DNA of 64,000 bases, taken from NCBI GenBank assembly GCA_027627225.1, contig CM051029.1:72526578-72590577 (forward strand), in the 5' to 3' direction. Positions within the stretch are counted from its first letter, which is position 1. Every line of letters starts with the position of its first letter. Origin of the DNA: Congeria kusceri (Eukaryota > Mollusca > Bivalvia > Myida > Dreissenidae). The translations under genes and the position numbers were made by a program. This document shows, one piece after another, positions 1 to 9,796 of the stretch. The notes beneath the pieces are model-generated. The model saw only the letters and a program-made list of their open reading frames with translations, made no database searches and was not told the DNA's origin.

Positions 1-540
1 TTTATTCTGTACTTATTCACTTGTTTCAACAAGTCATTACATAGTGCCAATGGAAAAGAGTAGGAAAAAAAACAAAAACAAATAAACTCCAATAAATAAA
101 ATTCGCCCTCCCTCCTGATTTTTTGGAAAAAGTGCCTGAGAAACAATTCATGAATTTTGTTTAGCCTAAGTATGTTTGGTGGTTTGAATATCCAGTCAAA
201 GAAAAGACGTAAAGCTATGTTACAACATTAAGGGGGGATATGGTATTAATGACATATGGAATATAACAACACAATACTGATGATGAAAATTATGAGAAAC
301 ATTACACATGCATATAATGCAGTAAGGACAACAAACACTTCGACAGCAGTTTCAAAACACCAGTACACTTGGCAAGGGACACACACGCATGCAATTTAAA
401 ACTCTAGCACACACATCTGGTCGGTATTTACGCAAAAACTGCCAACATGCTGTTCAGTTTTACAGTTTACGTATTTTGTTTACGAAATGTCCCCCTGCCA
501 ATGCAAATATTTAGCCGAAACTGCCAAGTGATAACATCGA
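1..540. other. AT-rich sequence without recognised gene
   Basis: I see no coding region, RNA gene or clear repeat here. The left window edge cuts whatever lies upstream. Confidence 0.5.
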
Positions 541-834
541 TATCGCATATCAGGGGAGATCACTATTAGGACTGCGGTCATAGTCATGCAACGACCAAGG
601 GAGAGCACTATAAGGAAATACAAATGTTATAACGAACAACACCCCATTTTCCATTCTGCTTTGGAATATAATGAAATTGGCGTTTAAAGTTAATATATGT
701 ATACCTGACGTAAGAAATACAATACATATTGTTTGAATACTAGCAAACGTTTTCTAAATATGTTTGTGCAACACATTCTTGTGAGACATTTTGAGTTTTA
801 AAATCGAAAGTAGAATTTTAAGAAACGATTTAAG
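541..834 (+). promoter_or_regulatory. Putative 5' flank of gene A, shared with pseudogene B
   Basis: The stretch just before the gene A start resembles the stretch before pseudogene B (about 7020-7315). Both contain gggagatcac-like words, a catgcaac word, and a conserved segment aaaatcgaaagtagaatttt directly before the start codon. The same last segment, slightly altered, precedes exon 1 of genes C, E and G. That conservation across paralogues fits a 5' UTR and promoter, but no TATA box or initiator is convincing, and an upstream noncoding exon cannot be excluded. Confidence 0.35.
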
Positions 835-1728
835 ATGACTGCGTGTGAGCAAGATGATTCGAATATATCAAGTGACATGACAGGCGAATGTATTGTTATT
901 CGACCATGTGATCCCTGTATGAGAAGAAATACACCAAGAACTGCGACTGTTTTCTGCAAGGTTTGTAACGAGCTTCTTTGTGATACGTGCTGTAATCTAC
1001 ATATTATATACAAACCTGGGAAGCATGACATTGTCAGTATTGACGATATGGATTCAGTTCCGGTGGTAGTGGACATGAACGGTTTAGACACTTGTCATGA
1101 GCACGATGAGAAGATCAAGTTTTACTGTGAAGACCATTCGAAGCTCTGTTGCAGTACATGTGTATTTACACACAGAATATGCAGCAATTTCCATGACCTG
1201 GCCAGCTTTTGTTCTAAGCAAGACCAAGAGCTGCATGACTTACACCGATCACTTTTACAAGTTAAAACAGATATTTACGATAACACTGAGAAATGTAAGC
1301 AGAAAGAAAATGTACTGACCGAGTCTATCTCGAGCATATTACAAGAAATAGATACTATGAGAGACCGTATTATGCAGACTTTTAAAGTTGCAAAGGCAAA
1401 CTGGTTGTCAGAGGCAAATTGCGTAAAGAATGTAGAAATGAAGAAGTTGAGTGAAGATCATGCGTTCCTGTCGAAACTGGAAGACGAAATAAATGAGCTA
1501 TTGTCATTATGCAGCATGCTCCTAGAACATGGAACACAACAGCAGCAATGTATTTTTGCACGACATGTTACAGTGACATTAAAGACAATGACAAAACATT
1601 TAGATGAGCATAAAAAGTTCCACGAGCCTCGTAACGTTACATTGGCCATTCCCATGAGCTATCACAGATGTTTGACAAAGGCGAAGCCTTATCATCTATG
1701 AATGTCGAGCGACGCTTTGCATATGAAG
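835..1728 (+). CDS. Gene A exon 1: RING-less TRIM-like protein, two B-boxes and coiled coil
   Basis: The exon encodes an N-terminal zinc-binding B-box (Cys25, Cys28, Cys41, Cys44, Cys49, Cys52, His56, His64), a second B-box (Cys87, His90, Cys98, His101, Cys106, Cys109, His113) and a charged helical stretch at about residues 125-260 that looks like a coiled coil. There is no RING finger, so it is not an ordinary TRIM E3 ligase. The open frame from 835 hits TGA at 1699-1701. Paralogue B shows that the reading should shift by one base near 1660-1668: in that frame the exon continues as MFDKGEALSSMNVERRFAYE to a good donor (AAG/GTAAAA) at 1728/1729. The donor is phase 1, matching the phase of exon 2. 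So either one base is missing here (mutation or assembly error) or the protein ends after 288 residues without its propeller. Family members in animals act as scaffolds or immune sensors; the role here is not known. Confidence 0.8.
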
Positions 1729-2215
1729 GTAAAACGCTAGAAATTTATTTTTTTTACTGAATAACTCTTATTTATAGTAGACATGTAATGGTTAGATATG
1801 TATATGTAGTTGACGAAAAAATACATAAATATATTCAGCCTGGCTGGGACACAGGACTTGCACACCATATAATCATGACATTGGCTTCTGTTTCCGAAAC
1901 TTGATAAGTCCCGTTTACTCAAGATAATATTTTATCATAGACAACATAACTAGCAATACTACATCAGTCACCAAAAATACACTTTACAAAAAATACACAT
2001 TTAAATCCATACAAACATACTGACATAACTATTTACTTCTCTCTCTCAGTTCTGTACAGAAATTCTTCATCGTAAAATCAGAAATAAAATGTCCGTTGAT
2101 AATCATATTACCAAGTAATTGTCCATTTCTTCCAATTTTGAAACACGTCTTAAAATACATACATTTAATACAATGAACTATAAGAGACAATCATATAAAA
2201 TGACACTTACTTCAG
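1729..2215 (+). other. Gene A intron (phase 1)
   Basis: Donor GTAAAA at 1729 and acceptor TTCAG ending at 2215 bound a 487-bp AT-rich intron. Exon 1, in the shifted frame, ends with one base of a codon, and exon 2 supplies two, giving a glycine. Pseudogene B has the same phase-1 junction, which supports the model. Confidence 0.65.
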
Positions 2216-3066
2216 GTATATTGGATGAAACTCTATCATCTCCTCTTAGACCAATAACTCTGGAGTTGCTGGTATCCGTGAATCTACGAAAGACTTCAGA
2301 TGATAAGAATTCTCCTTTTTTCACTGGACTGGACTTTATGCCGGATGGGAGACTCGTGGCTGTAGACAACTGGAACTGGAAATGTATCATCCTGAATGAC
2401 CGACTGCAGAGACAAGGAACGCCGTTCACATTCCGGTCAAACCCCTTTGACGTTGTATGCATGTCTCAGTATGAGCTCGCAGTGACAGTAGATAACATGA
2501 CGGTGTGTCTCCTGGCCGTGAGTCCTGACAATGTAATCAGCTTGTCCAGGGAGATCAACACAATATCCCAGTTTGATTCAATATGTTGCACGACGTTTAC
2601 AAACTTTGTCGTGAGTACATTTGGTGAGTCCCGTCCGGTAAGAATGATATCAGTGGACGGTGTAGAATGCGACTTTCATCGCGACGTGTGTCCTAGTAAG
2701 AATTTCAAGCCTGGTGAAAGTAAGTGCATGTATGTCCGGTCTAAGAAAACGGTGGTTTTAACTGACGCGTTAGCCCATACCGTGTATATGAACGACGTCG
2801 TAAAGGGAACGTTAAAAGCAGTCACTGACAAAAGCATTCAAGAACCGCGTGGTGTCTGCGCTGGACCTGGTGACACGGTACTGGTGTGCAGTGAGAACGA
2901 GAACTGTATCGTGCACCTGACTGTTGATGGCGACATACTCAGTACCTACCCAGTGGATATGAATTTCCCGCACACCGTGTGTATCAGTAGGGATAACACC
3001 AAACTGGCGGTGGCGAATAACAACATCGGCAAGATGAAATTGCAATTGTACAAAATATCAAAATGA
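2216..3066 (+). CDS. Gene A exon 2: C-terminal beta-propeller-like domain
   Basis: This 851-bp exon encodes about 282 residues ending at TGA 3064-3066. The pattern is of repeated short beta-strand motifs as in NHL or WD-type propellers: FTGLDFMPDGRLVAVDN, then KCIILND, DVVCMSQYELAVTVDN, VCLLAVSPDNVISL, PVRMISVDGVE, VVLTDALAHTVYM, EPRGVCAGPGDTVLVCSENE, IVHLTVDGDILSTYPV and CISRDNTKLAVANN, closing with KMKLQLYKISK. It is the most intact of the four propeller exons in the window. The frame stays open upstream to an in-frame ATG at 2170, but the acceptor at 2215 and homology beginning exactly there argue that 2119-2215 is intron. Exact propeller class is uncertain; a binding or sensing surface is inferred from family architecture only. 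Confidence 0.8.
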
Positions 3067-3102
3067 CGTGTTTGAGTTTTTTTTTCTGTATATTGTTGAC
3101 TA

Positions 3103-3108
3103 AATAAA
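3103..3108 (+). terminator. Polyadenylation signal of gene A
   Basis: A canonical AATAAA lies 37 bases after the gene A stop codon, in the correct orientation. Confidence 0.55.
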
Positions 3109-4360
3109 CAGACACGTAAATAGAGTTTGAAGTTTATATCATTTCAGCAAGATTTACATGAAAGCTGTTTCATGATTATGATCTTGAATAATGATATTAT
3201 TACGTGTATTATATATGTACGGTTCAGAAAGGTTTGACTATGAATCCGAATGCTTTCCCAAGATACCCGTGCTGCATATATAATGATTGTATTTACACAC
3301 CCGATGTAATAAGCATCATTGCACAAATTAAATTAATCCTTTAAATAATTAGCAAACTGATTGGTACATACGTGTATATCGGCATTATATAAACACTCTC
3401 GTTTTATACAAACAACGTTATACACCATCCTTAGTTGCAATTGATATATTGGAATGCATTATTATTGAATTGAATATTATGTATTGAGTATACTGTATTA
3501 ACCAATAATACATAGTGTTACTAAAAATAGTAACATTTTGACGTCGATTACGGGCCGTTACGCGGCTCCGCTGAGCCGATATAATTATAATTGGCCGCGG
3601 CCGATTTTTCGATAATCGAAGAGAATGCGATCGCGCGACGTCAACGACCACGAATGGCGTATTTAGTCAAAATTAAACGGTTATATCCGAAAATGCACAT
3701 ACTGAATATTAATGAAAGTTTGTAGTTAAATTGATTAAATATATATACGATCTATAGCCTATGCATCTTTTAGTTTGAGAAAAAGAATCACTGAACAAAA
3801 TTGAACAGATCGGAAACTTTTACTGTACCTCAAGTTCAATCCATTGCTTCCAACAATAAAAATCCAACAATACAGTAAGCACTTCAATTCCATTGTCTTG
3901 TATCCATAAGCCTTAATTTTTAACAATCATGATATTAATTTGATGTGAACCATTCTCACTAGAAACACGATTTACGAAATCGCAATGACTGGTCAGAACG
4001 TTTGATTTTATTCGATTCAAAGTCTCAAAATATATTATTTATCCAACTGACACATTCATCATTCAAAATTCGTCCATGCATGATTTATTAAACTAATAGT
4101 AATGTATTTTACTAAAAATAAAAGCAAACACGACATAATGTTGTCACAACAAAACTGCGAGTCCAGCGAAAGCTGGTTTGTTTCGTCACTGTTTTTCTGT
4201 TTATAAATTACGTCATTCGTTAGAATTGCGTCACGTATTGCGTACTTAGTTGAATGTTAAATAAAAGTACGGAAAGTTTGTTTGGTGTTTTTGTTAACAT
4301 TTTGTGTAATAAAGAAAGTAACATGATTCTTTTCTTGTGACAGGATAATATGTATTATAA
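3109..4360. other. Gene-free AT-rich stretch with a GC-rich patch
   Basis: No gene seen. At 3538-3655 there is an abrupt GC- and CpG-rich patch (words such as ggccgcggccg, gacgtcg, cgatcgcgcgacg) inside AT-rich DNA. Its vocabulary (gggccgtta, gccgatataa) resembles the palindrome at 4361-4503 and may be a decayed relative. Confidence 0.4.
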
Positions 4361-4503
4361 ACGATAATATACGGCAGAGCTGGGCCGGGCGTCTATAATC
4401 GGCCCTAGCCGTATAACGGCCCACGGGCCAAAGGCCCTCGGCCGTTATATCGGCAGCGGGCCGATTATAGATGCCCGGCCCAGCTCTGCCGTATATTATT
4501 GTC
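4361..4503. repeat. GC-rich long palindrome (hairpin element)
   Basis: The sequence from about 4361 reads nearly the same as its reverse complement to about 4503. Outer arms contain atatacggcagagctgggcc and its complement, inner arms tataatcggccc and gccgttata, and the centre is a GGCC-rich loop. It is strikingly GC-rich between AT-rich flanks. A single strand would fold into a hairpin of roughly 60-bp arms. It may be a foldback MITE; no clear target-site duplication was seen. Confidence 0.8.
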
Positions 4504-4912
4504 TAAATAACATATATACTGAACTGTGAATAAATGTTTCGCTTAAATTGAAATATATTAACTTTTCCATTTCATGCAACAATGATTTAGATCAGTGTCA
4601 CTCACACGCAACCGTCGAACAGGTTTTATAAGTAGCTCTATAATGTGTCTCGGACAAATATCTTTTCAAACATGGACACGTAGAAAAAGTTCTTAATTTT
4701 GTTCACTGCGTTATATATTTGTATAAAAGCTGCTCGAGTGGGTAAAACGCAGCTGTTAAAGTTGAATCGGAAACTGTCACCGTTGATGGTTGAATAACAT
4801 ATTTCCGTTTAATATTCAAAATCTGATTACATTGTATAGCGCATACATTAATTACGAAAGAACATGATCTGAGCTAGAGTTGATTTAAAACACACTAGTC
4901 CTACAAAGCAGT

Positions 4913-5757
4913 AACAATATAACATATTTAGTGAGTAAGTAATTAGTAAAAGTGACAATATAACATATTTAGTGAGTAAGTAATTAGTAAAAGTGACAAT
5001 ATAACATATTTAGTGAGTAAGCAATTAGTAAAAGTGACGATATAACATATTTAGTGAGTCAGTAATTAGTAAAAGTGACAATATAACAGTGAGTAAGCAA
5101 TTAGTAAAAGTGACAATATAACATATTTAGTGAGTAAGTAATTAGTAAAAGTGACAATATAACATATTTAGTGAGTAAGTAATTAGTAAAAGTGACAATA
5201 TAACATATTTAGTGAGTAAGCAATTAGTAAAAGTGACAATATAACATATTTAGTGAGTAAGTAATTAGTAAAAGTGACAATATAACATATTTAGTGAGTA
5301 AGCAATTAGTAAAAGTGACAATATAACATATTTAGTGAGTAAGTAATTAGTAAAAGTGACTATATAACATATTTAGTGAGTAAGAAATTAGTAAAAGTGA
5401 CAATATAACATATTTAGTGAGTAAGTAATTAGTAAAAGTGACAATATAACATATTTAGTGAGTAAGTAATTAGTAAAAGTGACAATATAACATATTTAGT
5501 GAGTAGGTAATTAGTAAAAGTGACAATATAACATATTTAGTGAGTAAGTAATTAGTAAAAGTGACAGTATAACATATTTAGTGAGTAAGTAATTAGTAAA
5601 AGTGACAATATAACATATTTAGTGAGTAAGTAATTAGTAAAAGTGACAACATAACATATTTAGTGAGTAAGTAATTAGTAAAAGTGACAATATTTAGTGA
5701 GTAAGTAATTAGTAAAAGTGACAATATTTAGTGAGTAAGTAATTAGTAAAAGTGACA
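4913..5757. repeat. 41-bp minisatellite, about 20 copies
   Basis: A 41-bp unit (containing catatttagtgagtaagtaa and ttagtaaaagtgacaatata) repeats head to tail with very few differences. The last two units and one unit near 5085 are shortened. High unit identity implies recent homogenisation. It lies between genes A and B. Confidence 0.95.
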
Positions 5758-5759
5758 AT

Positions 5760-6390
5760 AATTATATCTCGTCCCTAAGCCTATTATTTTCGTGTTTTAA
5801 TTTTTAAATTTATGCTCTAAAATTATTTTATTTACACATACTCCCTCAAGTATAGATCACATCGAAAGATCATGATTTTCCGTAAAAGAAAGCAATGTTT
5901 ATTATATACATGTATGATCAGTGTTCAATGAAATGTTATATGGTGGCCAACTATATACTGTTCTATAAAAGGTCATATATGTCTCAACCAATCAATTTTT
6001 TTTTGCTTTATCCCGTTCGGCTTTTAAGATGAGGAAAATTTAACGGAAGAAATAAACCTATTATTTTGACTATCAGTGATACCTCACGGGTCTTTTTACA
6101 ACCGGGTCAATATTTACTGTAACTCCGGGCAAAATGTTAAGCTTGTTCGCCGTAGTGCAACATGACCTTTTCAGTTGTACGAAAAAATGTACAGCAACAT
6201 ATATTGCATACCGGTATATGGTGTTGGTACAGAGGGTCGCTTGTTTAAAAAAGACCCTAACATGCATTGTATGCTTCCCGAAGGGGGGGGGGGGGCATTA
6301 AGTCGCCGATTGTCCGATTTTTTCAGGGAGTAATGAGCCTTTTGCCTGTACGGCGTATTACTCGGCCATTAATGGAGATATTTTAAAGCT
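5760..6390. other. No recognised gene
   Basis: AT-rich sequence with a G homopolymer at about 6284-6294. Short open frames here look like chance. Confidence 0.4.
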
Positions 6391-6770
6391 ACTAGGCACA
6401 AATGTTTGCTGCAATGACGTAGTGTAAAGCGTTCATGAATCAGGTCCCTAGGTCAAAGACCATGGTCACACCTGGAGGTCAAAGTTCATAATACACACTT
6501 TGCTCGTCGTTACTTTAACTTACAGTGGTTTGTAAAACTACTTCACACAAATGTTAACCACAATGAGACAGTATGAAGTGCACATGAACCAGGTCCGTAG
6601 GACAAAGGTCAAGGCCTCACTAAGAGAGGTTGAAGTTCCAGTTGAAATTTGCTGGTCCGGACTTATAACTTGGATTGATGGATGTTTTAATCATTTTACA
6701 CAAATGTTTTCCTCAACAAGACATTCTGTCGCATTATGAATCAGGTCGAGGCCACAATTAGAGGTGAAAG
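6390..6770. repeat. Diverged ~150-bp repeat, three copies, with AGGTCA half-sites
   Basis: The phrase acacaaatgtt... followed by caatgagac and caggtccntaggtcaaag recurs at about 6397, 6547 and 6700. The copies are diverged. They carry AGGTCA-type words, including a perfect spaced pair AGGTCA-A-AGTTCA at 6476-6488. It looks like a dispersed genomic repeat rather than a gene; the short frame at 6551-6739 has no family features. Confidence 0.55.
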
Positions 6771-7315
6771 CGGCATCGTGGAGCATTTATTGGTTTTATC
6801 GATATTCTAGTTTTGTTGTTGTGGATTAATTTAAAACTTAACACAATTTATTTCTCGATGTATAAATTAACTCCCAGCCATTAGTACACTGTATTCACAA
6901 TTATTATCTAGTTATCTACATAAACGAGTAAGCGAAGTATATGCTGATATTGTATCACTGATAAACAACCAAAACAGGTCAGATGTGGATACAGTGTCCA
7001 TGTACATTTTAATAAGCAAGCAGCATTTAACATTGATCTCCCTTGCTCTGTCATGGCCATGCAACAACAAAGGAAGATCACTGTTGGACATTTAGTAGTA
7101 CCACAGTACTATTCTGTATCGGCATGCAATGGAACTGGTGTTTATTTTTTGGTTTGACTAACTGGTGTTAAAACGAAATGTACTGCATAATGACTGACAA
7201 CAAATGTTTTCTTAATATGAATAACTATTTTAATATAACAATTTGAAATATTCTACTGACAGTTTGTTTTAAAAATCGAAAGTAGAATTTTAGAAAACTT
7301 TTAAACCAATTAATA

Positions 7316-8714
7316 ATAGCAACGTGTAACCAGGATGAATCGAATAGTTCAAGCGACATGGCAGGCGAATGTGTTGTCATCAGATCGTGTGATCCTTGCA
7401 TATGAACCAATTTTTCAAGAACTGCAACAACCTTCTGCAAAGTTTGTAACGAGCTCCTTTGTGATACGTGCAATAAGCTCCATACCATATACAAACCAGG
7501 GAAGCATGACATGGTCAGTATTCAGGACATGGATTTACTGCCGGTGGTAGTGGACATGAAGGGTATGGACACGTGTCAGGTACACAATGAGAAAATAAAG
7601 TATTACTGGGAAAATTATGGTAAGCTTTGCTGCAGTTCATGTTTTATTGCTCATAGAAAATGTGAAAACTTACAACTTGCCGGTCTATCTAGTGCAAAAT
7701 GTTGGGAGTTGCATGAGTAGAACCGGTCCTTTTTACAATTAAATTTTTTATTAACGACTGCACAATGCAACGCAATCAGTCAGATAATGATTTGACCTCC
7801 TCTATCTCCAGTATATTAACACAGATGGATGAAATAAGTGAAATAACCTTGGAGCTTTTTGAAAATGCAAAGCGGCCATTGCTGAAAAAGGCAACTCGAA
7901 TAAAAGCTGAAGAGTTCAAGGTGTTAAAGGAACTTGTTCGCAGAGTTTTGCATTTTTGAATTATGCCATTAAATGTCTTAACTTGACAGATTTGAGCCTC
8001 GGAACTTCGGAACTCACGTATAATAACAAGAAAAGGATAAAAAGAATAAATATATATAAAACAGTTTGTCCCACCGGGGTTCGAACCCGTGTCCTCTGGA
8101 TTTAAATTATATTGCTTTACAACTCGGCTATTCCGATTGTAATAGTTAAACTGGCAATATTTACTTGAAGTCAGTGATCCACGTGTTGTCAAACATTTTA
8201 ACAAAAACAACAGAAACACTCCAAATTATTCCATCGTATAGCATTACAAACGCTATATATTTCTATCCATTTCAACTGATGATTACTCATAATCGGAACG
8301 GTATTTAAAGAATATGTTTTAATGTTCGTGGTGTTATTTTGCTCCCTTGTAAACACTGTTCCTTTATTTTAGGAATCTGTGACAAAAAGTTGAAAAAATG
8401 TCAATTCGTCAATCTGTGAACAGGTCCCTTTAAAGGAAAGCGTTGCCGTTCCTTTGAAATTTGAGAAGGAAATAAATGAACTATTGCTGTTATGCAATAC
8501 TCTGTAAGAACACGGAACAGTACAACAACAACAATGTTTAGTTGCAAAACACGTAAAAGTACACATGGATAAAAAATTGAAATACATTTAAATAAGCAAC
8601 CAAATAAAAACCAGGCATGTACAATTACATTGGCAATTCCCACATTGCTGTCAGACATGTTTGAGAAAGGAGAAATCGTGGATCTGAACGTAGAACGACA
8701 TCCGTCAAACGCAG
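7316..8714 (+). pseudogene. Pseudogene B exon 1: broken B-box/coiled-coil exon
   Basis: Read from 7316, this is a clear copy of gene A exon 1. The start codon is ATA, an in-frame TGA follows the first CxxC, the second B-box has lost two zinc ligands (Cys98 to Trp, His101 to Tyr), TAG interrupts the coiled coil near 7718, and a 502-bp element (7928-8429) splits the exon. After the element the coiled coil resumes in register (KFEKEINELL), then further stops occur. The exon ends at 8714 with a phase-1 donor (GCAG/GTATTA), like gene A. The 3' end here keeps the frame MFEKGEIVDLNVERHPSN that gene A has lost, so it serves as the reference for the gene A frameshift. It cannot make a full protein. 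Confidence 0.85.
7924..8433 (-). mobile_element. 502-bp TIR element with TTAA target duplication and internal tRNA-like module (copy 1)
   Basis: The element occupies 7928-8429, flanked by TTAA at 7924-7927 and 8430-8433. Terminal inverted repeats share the consensus AGGRACYTGTTCRCAGA. Removing the element plus one TTAA rejoins the coiled-coil frame of pseudogene B with exactly the codon spacing of gene A, so insertion at TTAA is directly supported. Read on the minus strand, it contains a Pol III B-box-like word (gggttcgaacccc) and a degenerate A box, i.e. a tRNA-derived module, near 8080-8150. No transposase is encoded. TTAA duplications are typical of piggyBac transposases, but the ends do not look like standard piggyBac ends. 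Confidence 0.85.
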
Positions 8715-8784
8715 GTATTATTTACATGTATAAAAACGTTCTTTCCTGAATATGTTATTTAATATGTGATTAAAAAAGTTTAAA

Positions 8785-9248
8785 TATAAATAAGTTACAA
8801 CAACTGAATCATATGCCACTGTGTTATATAAATAAGTTACAACAACTGAATCATATGCCACTGTGTAATATAAATAAGTTACAACAACTGCATCATATGC
8901 CACTGTGTTATATAAATAAGTTACAACAACTGAATCATATGCCACTGTGTTATATAAATAAGTGACAACAACTGCATCATATGCCACTGTGTTATATAAA
9001 TAAGTTACAACAACTGAATCATATGCCACTGTGTTATATAAATAAGTGACAACAACTGCATCATATGCCACTGTGTTATATAAATAAGTGACAACAACTG
9101 CATCATATGCCACTGTGTTATATAAATAAGTGACAACAACTGCATCATATGCCACTGTGTTATATAAATAAGTGACAACAACTGCATCATATGCCACTGT
9201 GTTATATAAATAAGTTACAACAACTGAATCATATGCCACTGTGTTATA
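8785..9248. repeat. 42-bp minisatellite, 11 copies
   Basis: A 42-bp unit (tataaataagttacaacaac, then tgaatcatatgccactgtgt) is repeated 11 times inside the intron of pseudogene B. Two variants (gttacaacaactgaatc and gtgacaacaactgcatc) alternate in blocks. Because 42 is a multiple of three, long open frames appear on the minus strand; these are artefacts of the period. Confidence 0.95.
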
Positions 9249-9796
9249 GCTTAGACAAATTAGCCTGATATGACCTATGTTCTAAGCTGTATCATATAAC
9301 AAATCCTTTATGATGGATATATATGTTTCCTTACTGAAATCAAGTGAACTCGATGTAAAAGTTGTCCTCACCAATCCAGTTATAGTATCAATATAACGTT
9401 AACTAAATCCCGGATAAAACAAAACCCATTCTAACAAAGGAAATAAGTCAAGCGCAGCGTTATGCTTACATAGTTCATAAAGATCAGCCCCATTTGCCCG
9501 ACCTATATTTTACATAGTTTCATTTGCAACATTCTAGAGTTAACATTTATATACGTTGTTCATTTGTGCAAATTCAGATGAAAACGAGATTTAGTTTTGT
9601 CTTTAGTACGAAACATATGAGACAGTGTAATTGTTTTTAATACTATGTTTCGGACTTTCATTGGAATTGAATAATTAAAATAACAATATTTTATCATATG
9701 AACGCAAATGTTCTTAAATCATTCAGTACACAAATAGTGTGCTAAGCATGCAACGTGCAATTGAAATTGTTATCGGCAATTTAAAAATTACTTCAG
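9249..9796. other. Intron of pseudogene B, no recognised element
   Basis: AT-rich sequence without a recognisable gene or repeat. Confidence 0.4.

Noticed and set aside
2119..2215. Extension of gene A exon 2 upstream to 2119
   Set aside because: Homology to the paralogues starts at the acceptor (2215/2216); the upstream open frame is intronic chance.
4913..5757. Possible CRISPR-like array
   Set aside because: The 41-bp units are contiguous copies without unique spacers, and the genome is clearly eukaryotic.
8718..9239. 173-codon minus-strand open frame with repeated YDAVVVTYLYNT
   Set aside because: It is the reverse translation of a 42-bp minisatellite; the period is a multiple of three, so the frame stays open by arithmetic.
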